The position numbers and the translations under genes were made by a program. A DNA stretch of 64,000 nucleotides from Paenibacillus curdlanolyticus YK9 (GTDB taxonomy: Bacteria; Bacillota; Bacilli; Paenibacillales; Paenibacillaceae). This document shows positions 27,827 through 36,435 of the stretch, one piece after another. Numbering within the stretch: position 1 is the stretch's first letter; each line of letters starts with the position of its first letter. The DNA is taken from NCBI RefSeq assembly GCF_000179615.1, contig NZ_AEDD01000002.1, positions 248,001 through 312,000 on the forward strand, in the 5' to 3' direction. Below the pieces are notes generated by a model. It made no database searches. It was not told where the DNA came from and saw only the letters and a list, made by a program, of their open reading frames with translations.

Positions 27827-30115
27827 ATGATTCGTAAGAAAATCATTTCCTCCATTCTTAGCTTCTCGCTTGTCCTCAGCCTACTGCTCCCGATATCCCC
27901 AGTGATGGGGGCGCCGGGCGATCCCGGCAAAATCGAGGCGGAGAGCTATTCGGCGATGAGCGGCATCCAGACGGAGGCGAGTACAGAAGGCGGCTTGAAC
28001 GTGTCGTACATCGATGCTGGCGATTGGATGGATTATGCGGTGAACGTCCAGAGTGCGGGGACGTACAACGTCGATTTCCGAGTGGCGAGCCCATACGCTG
28101 CTACCCAGCTGCAGCTTCGCAGCGGTTCGACGACACTCGCAACCGTAACGGTTCCGAATACGGGCGGCTATCAAACGTGGCAGACCGTAACGGCTTCGGT
28201 TACGCTCCCTGCAGGCGCTCAGACGCTGCGCGTGTATGCCGTCACGAACGGCTGGAATTTGAATTGGCTTAGCTTAACATCGGACGGTACGATTCCGCCT
28301 GCAAATGGGAATTTGGCTTTGAATAAATCTGCATTCGCTTCATCCGCTGAAGGGGCTATGGCAGCCGCAGGCGCAGTGGACGGCAACAGCGGCACGCGGT
28401 GGTCATCGCTATTTGCCGATCCGCAGTGGATTTATGTCGATCTTGGCTCGGTTACGACAGTCAACCGGGTGAAGCTGAATTGGGAAGCAGCCTATGGCAA
28501 GGCTTATCAAATTCAATTGTCGAACGACGCCGCGGCGTGGTCGAATGTTTATTCGACGGCGACAGGCGACGGCGGCATTGACGACGTGACGTTTACGGCT
28601 GCATCCGCCCGATATGTTCGCATATACGGCACGCAGCGCGCGACGGCATACGGCTTTTCGCTGTGGGACTTCGAGGTGTACGGCAATAGTACGCCTGTAC
28701 AGCAGGTTTCCGCACCGACGTTTACACCGTCGCCCGGCACATATTCGTCGGCGCAGAGCGTAACGCTCGTATCCGCAACGCCTGGCGCGACCATTCGGTA
28801 TACGACCGACGGCTCGACACCAACGTTGGCTTCGCCGGCCTACACTGGACCGATTAATGTGGCGTCTTCGACGACTATCAAAGCCATCGCAATCAAGTCG
28901 GGCATGACGGACTCGGTTGTAACGACGGGTACGTACACAATTTCGACGGGTCAGCAGCAGCCGGGCGCTTGGAAGCTTGTTTGGAACGATGAGTTCAATG
29001 GCGCAGCAGGCACGGGCGTCGATACGTCCAAGTGGACGTATGAAACGGGCGGAGGCGGCTTCGGCAATGGCGAGCTGCAATATTACACCGACCGGACGAA
29101 CAACGTGTATCTGGAGCAGGACCCTGCGGATGCGAACAACAGGTTCCTCGTGATCAAGGCGCTGCAAGAATCCTACGGCAACCAGAATTATACGTCCGGG
29201 AGAATCAAAACGCAGAACAAATACAGCTTCAAGTACGGCAAGTTCGAAATGAAGGCGAAGCTGCCGCAGGGCCAAGGCATTTGGCCTGCATTTTGGATGC
29301 TTGGCGACGACCTCCCGACGGCCGGCTGGCCGAACAGCGGCGAGATCGACATCATGGAGTTCGTCGGCCACACGCCAACGAACGTGTACGGCACGATTCA
29401 CGGTCCGGGCTACAGCGGAGGCACGAGCCTCGGCACGTCCTACACGTATCCGGCAGGCTTCAGCAATGCGTTCCACACCTATGCGATCGAATGGGAGCCG
29501 AACGTCATCCGCTGGTATTTCGACGGCCAATTGTATCAAACGCGCACCATTGAAGATTTAGCGGGACGAACGTGGCCGTTCGACCATAACTTCTTCCTGC
29601 TGCTGAACCTAGCCGTAGGCGGCGCATGGCCAGGATCGCCGGATGCATCGACCGTATTCCCGCAAAAATACACGGTCGACTACGTCCGTGTTTATCAGCG
29701 CGAAGGCGGCGTGTATCCGCCGCATCCCGTCCGGAACATCGTCTCTATTCAAGGGGCAAACGGGCTGTACGTGAGCGCAGATAATTACAATAACAGCCTG
29801 CTAACGGCTAGCCGCCAAACGGCCAGCACATGGGAAAAATTCGAGCTGATTGATGCGGGCAGCGGCAAAGTCGCGCTGCTGGCGCTTATGAACTACAAAT
29901 ACGCAAGCGCGGGAGCAGGCGGCAACGGGCAGATTACAGCAAATCAAAGCGCGATAGGCCCATCCGAGACGTTCCAGCGAATTAACAACGCCGATGGCAC
30001 GATATCACTTCGCAGCGATGCTAACGGCAAATATGTTACCGCAAACGGAGCGAACCCGTTGACAGCTAGCGCGACTGCAATTGGCGCAAACGAAAAGTTC
30101 CGTTTCGGAAGCTGA
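27827..30115 (+). CDS. Secreted GH16 beta-glucanase (laminarinase-like) with CBM6 and F5/8C modules
   Basis: The 762-residue protein starts at an ATG behind AAGGAGG, 35 nt after the GH64 gene. The order is signal peptide (about 1-28), CBM6 (33-150), F5/8 type C/CBM32-like (160-285), chitobiase-type linker (290-375), GH16 (about 383-627) and a C-terminal beta-trefoil, fascin-like module (640-762). The GH16 active site GEIDIMEF gives Glu506, Asp508 and Glu511 (ExDxxE form). The enzyme probably cuts internal beta-1,3(-1,4) bonds in glucan, complementing GH64. The front end is almost a copy of the CBM6 start of its two neighbours. Confidence 0.92.
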   Translation: MIRKKIISSILSFSLVLSLLLPISPVMGAPGDPGKIEAESYSAMSGIQTEASTEGGLNVSYIDAGDWMDYAVNVQSAGTYNVDFRVASPYAATQLQLRSGSTTLATVTVPNTGGYQTWQTVTASVTLPAGAQTLRVYAVTNGWNLNWLSLTSDGTIPPANGNLALNKSAFASSAEGAMAAAGAVDGNSGTRWSSLFADPQWIYVDLGSVTTVNRVKLNWEAAYGKAYQIQLSNDAAAWSNVYSTATGDGGIDDVTFTAASARYVRIYGTQRATAYGFSLWDFEVYGNSTPVQQVSAPTFTPSPGTYSSAQSVTLVSATPGATIRYTTDGSTPTLASPAYTGPINVASSTTIKAIAIKSGMTDSVVTTGTYTISTGQQQPGAWKLVWNDEFNGAAGTGVDTSKWTYETGGGGFGNGELQYYTDRTNNVYLEQDPADANNRFLVIKALQESYGNQNYTSGRIKTQNKYSFKYGKFEMKAKLPQGQGIWPAFWMLGDDLPTAGWPNSGEIDIMEFVGHTPTNVYGTIHGPGYSGGTSLGTSYTYPAGFSNAFHTYAIEWEPNVIRWYFDGQLYQTRTIEDLAGRTWPFDHNFFLLLNLAVGGAWPGSPDASTVFPQKYTVDYVRVYQREGGVYPPHPVRNIVSIQGANGLYVSADNYNNSLLTASRQTASTWEKFELIDAGSGKVALLALMNYKYASAGAGGNGQITANQSAIGPSETFQRINNADGTISLRSDANGKYVTANGANPLTASATAIGANEKFRFGS

Positions 30116-30237
30116 CGGACATTCCGTCGCTAGGCAGTATCAGGTAGTTGCAAGCAAACGTGCCGTTGCCGATCATAACTTATTCGTCGGCGACGGCGCG
30201 TCCTCAACCAAATAACAATGAAATGGGAGGATCAGTA

Positions 30238-33200
30238 ATGCTGCGCAACAGAATCGTTTATATCTTGCTTGTATTGGCTCTAACCTTAAGTCTTCTGCCG
30301 CCGGCTTCACCGGCTATCGCCGCGCCTGGGGATCCAGGCAAAATCGAAGCGGAAAGCTACTCGGCGATGAACGGCATCCAGACGGAAACATGCTCGGAGG
30401 GCGGATTGGACGTCGCGTATACGGACATCGGCGATTGGATGGACTATACGGTAAGCGTGCAGAACGCCGGGACGTATACCGTTGATTTTCGTGTAGCAAG
30501 TCCTTATGCGGGCACGCAGCTGCAGCTTAAAAGCGGCGCAACTACGCTAGCGACGGTTACGGTTCCGAACACGGGCGGCTGGCAAGCATGGCAAACCGTC
30601 TCCGCATCGGTGAATTTGTCCGCAGGCACGCAGACGCTGCGCGTTTATGCAGTAACGAATGGCTGGAATTTGAACTGGTTCAATATCGCGTCGTCCGGAG
30701 CTGCGCAGCAGGTTGCGGCGCCGACGTTTACGCCGGCTGCGGGGACATATGCCTCGGCGCAGAACGTGACCATCGCAACTGCAACAGCTGGTGCGACGAT
30801 CAAATACACGACGGACGGCTCGACGCCGACGGCAGCATCGCAAACCTACACAGGTGCGATCAACGTTGCCTCGACCAAGACGATTAAAGCGATCGCAACG
30901 AAATCGGGCATGACCGATTCGGCTGTGTCGACGGCTAATTATACAATTGGCACGACCAGCAATGCGAATTTAGCGCTCAATAAACCTGCAATCGCTTCCA
31001 CGGCACTTACAGGCGGCGCAGCTACTGCCGCTGTCGATGGAAACGCGGGTACGCGCTGGGAATCCGAGTTTGCAGACCCGCAATGGATTTATGTTGACTT
31101 AGGCGCCTCCACGACGGTTGCCGGCGTGAAGCTGAATTGGGAAACTGCAAGCGCCAAGTCTTACAAAATCCAAGTGTCGGCGAATGCGACCAGTTGGACG
31201 GACGTCTATACGCAGACGAATGGAGCAGGCGCCATCGAGACGATTTCGTTCGCGCCAGTTTCGGCCCGTTATGTGCGCATGTATGGCACGGTACGCAATA
31301 CCGGTTATGGCTATTCGCTTTGGGAGTTCGAAGTGTACAGTCAACCGCAAGTTCAGCCGAGCGATGTGACGATTCCGATTACTGGGCCGTATGCCCAATA
31401 TTTGGAGATGGGATTGTCCCCGGCTGATTCCAACCAGACGACAACGCTCAAAGCGCAAAATACGACGATCAATCTGTCGGCGAAGTATCCAGTCGGCACG
31501 TCGGTGACGATCGGCGTTAACTACATGGTTGAACAAAAGGACGTCGCTTTCCGGACGACCGATGCAAATGGAAATACAGTAAAAGGCAACCCGCTGACCT
31601 TTACGGTGCATGCGAATTCGGCCATTGCAGTCGAAATCATCGATCGGCAGCCGTCGGCGCTCAATCTAGCATTGAACAAAACGGCGACAGCATCGTCCGC
31701 GCAGATCGGCAGTACGGCAGCCGCAGCTTTCGACGGCAATGCGGGCACGCGCTGGGAATCGGAGTTCAGCGACCCGCAGTGGATCTCGGTCGATTTGGGC
31801 GCGAATAACACCGTGACCGGCGTGAAGCTGAATTGGGAAACCGCAAGCGCGAAGACATACAAAATTCAGGTGTCCACGAATGGCACGACCTGGACCGATG
31901 CGTTTACGCAGGCGTTTAGCGCAGGCGGCGTCGAAAACCTGACGATCACCCCTGTTACGGCGCGGTACGTACGGATGTATGGGACGACGCGCAACACGCC
32001 TTACGGCTACTCGCTGTGGGAGTTCGAGGTATATGGTCAAACGACGCCGCTGCCGCCAAAGGTGGCAACGCCGACGTTCACGCCTGCTCCAGGCGCGTAT
32101 ACGACGCCGCAGAATGTGGCGATCGCCACGACAACCGCAGGCGCGACGATCAAGTATACGACGGACGGATCGGTGCCGACAGCGGCATCCCCAACCTATA
32201 CGGGACCGATCAACATTACGACGAACAAGACGATTCGCGCGATTGCAATCAAAACAGACATGACGGACTCGGCTGCGGCCACGGCTGTGTATTCCATTGC
32301 CGCATTCAAAGTGCTGTCGCCAGTTAACGGCCAAATGGTGACCACCACGAGAACGCCTGCATTGACCTGGGAAGCAAAAGCAGGCACAGCAAAATACGAA
32401 GTATACGTGAATGTGACGCGGAACGATTATGATTGGAACGCTTCGGGTAACTTGCTCGATCGCTATACGAAGGTAGGCGAAACGACGGGCACGACGTTCA
32501 ACGCGCCTTCGCTTGTCGACCGCTGGACCTACAAGTGGTACGTCGTTGCTGTCGATGCGAGCGGCAATCGCAGCCAATCGAATATCGGTCAATTCAGCGT
32601 TTATCTTCCATATATGGAGCAAGTGGCGGACGGGGTAAACCTGATTAACGGAAGCAGGGACTTGAACAAGAACGGCACGATTGAGCCTTATGAGGATTGG
32701 CATAACCCGATCGATGCGCGAATCAACGACTTAATGTCGCGGATGACGAACGATGAGAAGATCAACCAGCTGTTCTTCTCGCAGGAATCGCTCGACGGAT
32801 TGAACCTGCAGGCTGGTTTCGTCTTCTCGTATGGCGTGACTGGCTTCATCACGGATGCGCAGAAGAAAATGTCGGCGGAGTCCCGTCTTGGCGTGCCGAT
32901 CGGTTTCACCGGCGACAAAGTCCATGGCTGGAAAACGATCTATCCGACCGAGCTTGGCTTATCGGCTACGCGCAATCTGAATCTGATCTGGCAAGTAGGC
33001 GACTTGCAGCGTCGTGAACAGAAGGCATGGGGCTTCACCGGCACGCTGTCCCCAATCGCAGAAGTCGATACGAAGGTGCTGTACCCGCGCTTCCAGGAAG
33101 GAACGGGCGAGAACGCCGACTTCTCCGCTGCAATGCTGCGGGCAATCATTGCCGGCATGCAAGGCGGTCCAGAGGTTAACCCTAAATCGATGATGATTAC

Positions 33201-34434
33201 CGTGAAGCACTGGCCGAGCCAAGGCGCAGGCGGCGAGCAATCCATCGTCTATGACAGTGCAACGATCAAGTGGCACATGAAGCCGTGGTATGCGGCGATG
33301 GATGCGAACCCAGCGTCTGTCATGCCGGGCTATGGCGGCGCGCCATTCCTTGATCCAAGCGGCGAAGGGGCTGGCTCCAGCAAGCCAACGCTCGACTACT
33401 TGCGCAACGTTGTCGGCTTTAACGGCATCGTCATGACAGACTGGCTTGCGGCGGCAACCGACATTTCGGTGAAAAGCATGAACGCCGGCGCCGATGTCAT
33501 GGGAGGAGCAGTTGCTTCCGGCACCGATTTCAACACGCTTATCAACACTGTCGGCTGGACGCGGCTGAATGAAGCGGCACGCCGCGTACTGGATTTGAAG
33601 TTCAGGCTCGGCATGTTCGAGAATCCTTACGGCGATCCGGACTACCCGACGACGATCTGGCACAGCACGGAAAGCAACAACATCGTGAACGAGGCGGCGC
33701 GCCAATCGCTGACGCTGCTGAAAAACAACGGCGTTCTCCCGCTCAAGCCTAATAATGGCGAAACGATCGTCGTTGCGGGCCCTCGCGCAACGAGCGACGA
33801 CATGGCATCCGATAACATCGCCAACGTTATCTGGCAGTCGATCTACCATGACAACCCAGCGGCCAAATCGTATTACCAAGGCATTAAGGACCGTGCAGGA
33901 ACGGGCGTCAACGTCGTATTGAACGATGCCGCTTCGGCGAAAGCTGCCGTCGTCGTCATCGGTGAGAAGAGCTACACGCACGGCACGGAGTGGGCGGATA
34001 AATCACCGGTCATTCCGGCGGATCAAATCGCGGAAATCGACAAATTCTACAACCGGAATATACCGGTCGTGTGCGCCATCGTTATGCCGAGGCCATATGT
34101 ATTGACGAACATCGTGAATAAGTGCTCCGCGATTGTCGCGCTTTACCGTCCAGGCAACGGCGGCGGCCTTGCGACCGCACAATTGCTGTTCGGCGATTAT
34201 TTGCCGAAGGGGCAGCTGCCATTCCAGCTTCCGCGCTCGGTCGACCAGATCGGCACGGACAACGTCAACAATCAGCTGGAGAAATGGGATTTGCCATACG
34301 ACATTGGCGCCACTGAAGCGCAGCGCACGGAAATCCGCAACTTGATTAACAATAATCAGCCGGTACCGACTAACTATGGAAATCCGCTTTACCCATATGG
34401 CTTTGGGCTGCAAAATTTTAACCCTTCGCCATAA
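30238..34434 (+). CDS. Secreted GH3 glycosidase with CBM6, F5/8C and Ig-like modules
   Basis: ATG 30238 behind GGGAGGA is preferred over an upstream in-frame ATG at 30148, because a signal peptide starts right there (1398 residues). The order is signal (about 1-28), CBM6 (33-150), chitobiase-type linker (155-240), F5/8C (245-375), an unassigned beta-rich segment (380-460), a second F5/8C (460-595), a second linker (600-680), an FN3-like part (690-795) and GH3 (about 795-1398). The GH3 nucleophile is Asp1068 in GIVMTDWLA, and VKHWPSQGAGG matches the KH loop. It probably trims glucan oligomers made by GH64 and GH16. A strong terminator follows. Confidence 0.91.
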   Translation: MLRNRIVYILLVLALTLSLLPPASPAIAAPGDPGKIEAESYSAMNGIQTETCSEGGLDVAYTDIGDWMDYTVSVQNAGTYTVDFRVASPYAGTQLQLKSGATTLATVTVPNTGGWQAWQTVSASVNLSAGTQTLRVYAVTNGWNLNWFNIASSGAAQQVAAPTFTPAAGTYASAQNVTIATATAGATIKYTTDGSTPTAASQTYTGAINVASTKTIKAIATKSGMTDSAVSTANYTIGTTSNANLALNKPAIASTALTGGAATAAVDGNAGTRWESEFADPQWIYVDLGASTTVAGVKLNWETASAKSYKIQVSANATSWTDVYTQTNGAGAIETISFAPVSARYVRMYGTVRNTGYGYSLWEFEVYSQPQVQPSDVTIPITGPYAQYLEMGLSPADSNQTTTLKAQNTTINLSAKYPVGTSVTIGVNYMVEQKDVAFRTTDANGNTVKGNPLTFTVHANSAIAVEIIDRQPSALNLALNKTATASSAQIGSTAAAAFDGNAGTRWESEFSDPQWISVDLGANNTVTGVKLNWETASAKTYKIQVSTNGTTWTDAFTQAFSAGGVENLTITPVTARYVRMYGTTRNTPYGYSLWEFEVYGQTTPLPPKVATPTFTPAPGAYTTPQNVAIATTTAGATIKYTTDGSVPTAASPTYTGPINITTNKTIRAIAIKTDMTDSAAATAVYSIAAFKVLSPVNGQMVTTTRTPALTWEAKAGTAKYEVYVNVTRNDYDWNASGNLLDRYTKVGETTGTTFNAPSLVDRWTYKWYVVAVDASGNRSQSNIGQFSVYLPYMEQVADGVNLINGSRDLNKNGTIEPYEDWHNPIDARINDLMSRMTNDEKINQLFFSQESLDGLNLQAGFVFSYGVTGFITDAQKKMSAESRLGVPIGFTGDKVHGWKTIYPTELGLSATRNLNLIWQVGDLQRREQKAWGFTGTLSPIAEVDTKVLYPRFQEGTGENADFSAAMLRAIIAGMQGGPEVNPKSMMITVKHWPSQGAGGEQSIVYDSATIKWHMKPWYAAMDANPASVMPGYGGAPFLDPSGEGAGSSKPTLDYLRNVVGFNGIVMTDWLAAATDISVKSMNAGADVMGGAVASGTDFNTLINTVGWTRLNEAARRVLDLKFRLGMFENPYGDPDYPTTIWHSTESNNIVNEAARQSLTLLKNNGVLPLKPNNGETIVVAGPRATSDDMASDNIANVIWQSIYHDNPAAKSYYQGIKDRAGTGVNVVLNDAASAKAAVVVIGEKSYTHGTEWADKSPVIPADQIAEIDKFYNRNIPVVCAIVMPRPYVLTNIVNKCSAIVALYRPGNGGGLATAQLLFGDYLPKGQLPFQLPRSVDQIGTDNVNNQLEKWDLPYDIGATEAQRTEIRNLINNNQPVPTNYGNPLYPYGFGLQNFNPSP

Positions 34435-34469
34435 CGCAACAAGCGATTTTTGCATTGATCGTTAGAAGA

Positions 34470-34505
34470 AACCGTCTCTGGCGTCCATCGCCGGGGACGG
34501 TTTTT
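34470..34505 (+). terminator. Intrinsic terminator of the glucanase set
   Basis: A 14-bp stem with G-T pairs (AACCGTCTCTGGCG with CGCCGGGGACGGTT) is followed by a run of T, 36 nt after the GH3 stop. Confidence 0.88.
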
Positions 34506-34565
34506 GCTGCTGGCAGTCGCTGGTGCGGCAGAATGGCTGCGTTGCCTGCTGCATCTACTGTTTGA

Positions 34566-35084
34566 TTAAGTAAAAGCGGCTTTTCTGGCTGCACTGTGAG
34601 CGATTTGATGCAAATAGTTGTTTTTCTTTTGATTGCTAATATACTTGATTTGAACGTCAACATTAGGGAAAAGACGGTTGGCATTCGATAGAGCCGCTAG
34701 CAATTCATCTCTGCCTTGCTCCGTTTGAATTTGCGAGAAACGGTCTTGTACCAACATGTTTGAGATACGACTGTAATCTGTAAAAATAACGGCGATACGG
34801 GGTTGATGTACGAGGCAAGCATCCTTTAGTAATTCCAGACTATGTACGATGGCCATCATCTCGCCGTAACTCGAACCAAAGTCCTGTTCAAGCAATAGCT
34901 TTTTAGCCGTTATTCGTACCGTTCGATTGTAGACCATGCAGCATGCTGCACCATAAACGTTTTGCGAGGCAAAGCCTGCGTAATCGCAGTACAGGAACAT
35001 CGTTCCGCTGTTCACCATCATTTGCCGAAGCTTTGGGCTTGCATAAGCTTTTTTCACTAACAAGTCGTTATTGACATTCATCAT
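34566..35084 (-). CDS. RNase H-fold protein
   Basis: The 172-residue protein starts at an ATG behind AGGAG. The fold is suggested by FLYCDYAGFASQNVYGAACCMVYN (first strand pair with Asp), GSSYGEMMAIVHSLELL (Glu) and IFTDYSRI (second Asp), followed by KKNNYLHQIAHSAARKA. In RNase HI the last segment carries a fourth acidic residue, which here is His. It therefore keeps three of four usual catalytic acids. It may process RNA-DNA hybrids weakly or bind them without cutting. It stands alone on the minus strand. Confidence 0.75.
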   Translation of the reverse strand: MMNVNNDLLVKKAYASPKLRQMMVNSGTMFLYCDYAGFASQNVYGAACCMVYNRTVRITAKKLLLEQDFGSSYGEMMAIVHSLELLKDACLVHQPRIAVIFTDYSRISNMLVQDRFSQIQTEQGRDELLAALSNANRLFPNVDVQIKYISNQKKNNYLHQIAHSAARKAAFT

Positions 35085-35197
35085 CGTTTCTCCTACTATA
35101 CAACCGGTTTCCGCTGTATTCGATATGCGATCAGCATAAACCGATGGGCAGTCGTTTAAACATTCCTATATACTCGAAGCCGCTTGGAGGCGTACAA

Positions 35198-35893
35198 ATG
35201 ATACTAGAAGTTATTGCAACCTGCATGGACGATGCCTTAACGGCGGAGGCGAGTGGAGTTGACCGTCTTGAACTGATAACAGCCATTACGGAAGGCGGGT
35301 TAACGCCTGGGATCGGACTAGTTGAGCAAGTGGTTCGAAAGGTTCATATTCCGGTTTTTGTAATGGTGCGACCTCATAGCCGTTCATTCGTGTATGACGA
35401 TCACGATATCGAAACGATGGCATTGGAAATCGAGGCAATTGCAAAAGCTGGCGCGGCAGGTGTTGTATTAGGCGCTTTAACGCCGGAGGGGAATATTGAC
35501 GAGATAGTGCTTCAGCGGCTGCTGCCGCTAACACGCGGTTTGCAAGTAACGTTCCACCGTGCGTTCGATGAGCTGGCTGATCAGCACGCGGGGCTGGAGA
35601 CACTGAAGCGATATCCGCAAATCACACGTGTATTGACTTCCGCTGGGCCACGTCCGGCGATTCAATCGGTGCGGGAGATGGCGCGGCTTGTTGCAGCAGT
35701 CGACGCAAGTCCGTTGACGATTTTGGCAGGCCACGGACTTGCGGCAGAAAGCATCACCGACTTCATTCAGGAAACTGGCGTAAAGGAAGTTCATTTCGGA
35801 TCGGCTGTTCGATACGACAAATCGAATCTAGCTCCGATTGATCCGCTAGTGCTACGGATGCTTGCGGATCGCGTGCATAGCGTTTGCCTTTAA
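35198..35893 (+). CDS. cutC: CutC family protein (copper homeostasis)
   Basis: The ATG at 35198 follows GGAGG; a longer frame to 35144 is unlikely. The 231-residue protein has the CutC TIM-barrel pattern: LEVIATCMDDALTAEASGVDRLELI at the start, then GGLTPGIGLVEQV, VMVRPHSRSFVYD, VTFHRAFDEL and ILTSAG-like RVLTSAGPRPA. CutC was first tied to copper tolerance, although its biochemical role is debated. Cytoplasmic. It lies between the RNase H-like gene and the B12 riboswitch and is probably transcribed alone. Confidence 0.92.
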   Translation: MILEVIATCMDDALTAEASGVDRLELITAITEGGLTPGIGLVEQVVRKVHIPVFVMVRPHSRSFVYDDHDIETMALEIEAIAKAGAAGVVLGALTPEGNIDEIVLQRLLPLTRGLQVTFHRAFDELADQHAGLETLKRYPQITRVLTSAGPRPAIQSVREMARLVAAVDASPLTILAGHGLAAESITDFIQETGVKEVHFGSAVRYDKSNLAPIDPLVLRMLADRVHSVCL

Positions 35894-36052
35894 CCGGAGC
35901 ATGATCAATCGGATTTTTTCTAGCGGACGGAATGTTATGCAGTGAAAGGTAGAAGGCTAGCAGATAGATCTACAATGGAATTTGGAGTGGACGGAGTTAT
36001 CGTTCGCATGCTATATTCTAATAAATTTATGAAACAACTATATGACGAGAAC

Positions 36053-36222
36053 GGGTGTCGGATGAAGATTCGGCATAATAGGGAAACCGGTGAAAATCCG
36101 GTACGGTCGCGCCACTGTAAGCGGGGAGCTGCACAACTGCCACTGTTTCTTAACGAGAAACGGGAAGGCCTTGGGCACTAGCTACGATCCGCAAGTCAGG
36201 AGACCTGCCTGTTCTATCACAC
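36053..36222 (+). ncRNA. Cobalamin (B12) riboswitch
   Basis: The core motifs are all present and in order: GGGAAACCGGTGAAAATCCGG (from 36081), CGCGCCACTGTAAGCGG, a GCCACTG repeat, GGGAAGGCC, and the B12 box AAGTCAGGAGACCTGCC (36192-36208). It lies upstream of the cobalamin operon and is followed by a terminator at 36348, so it most likely stops transcription when adenosylcobalamin is bound. The ends are approximate. Confidence 0.95.
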
Positions 36223-36347
36223 CACTGGAACCTACGCGCAATAGGGAGGTGTTTAGATAGCAACATGCAGGCGATAGACTTGTCGATCGAACTTGTTCCC
36301 GACAGTGCTCATTGCTTGATTGCTTCCTAACCATACTCTAATCGCGG

Positions 36348-36377
36348 GCATCTCCTCCAATGGGGATGCTTTTTTTT
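36348..36377 (+). terminator. Riboswitch-controlled intrinsic terminator
   Basis: GCATCTCC pairs with GGGGATGC (one G-T pair) and is followed by eight T, about 125 nt after the aptamer and 58 nt before the first operon gene. This is the expected expression platform of the B12 riboswitch. Confidence 0.88.
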
Positions 36378-36435
36378 GTGTGTCAAGGGGATTATCGCGC
36401 CAATAGATTAGTTTCTCAGAAAAAGGAGGAGCAAC

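Noticed and set aside
28409..29539. Open frame of 376 codons antisense to the GH16 gene
   Set aside because: Arg/Val-rich shadow translation produced by codon bias of the GH16 gene; no motif or ribosome site. Similar shadows occur opposite the GH64 and GH3 genes.
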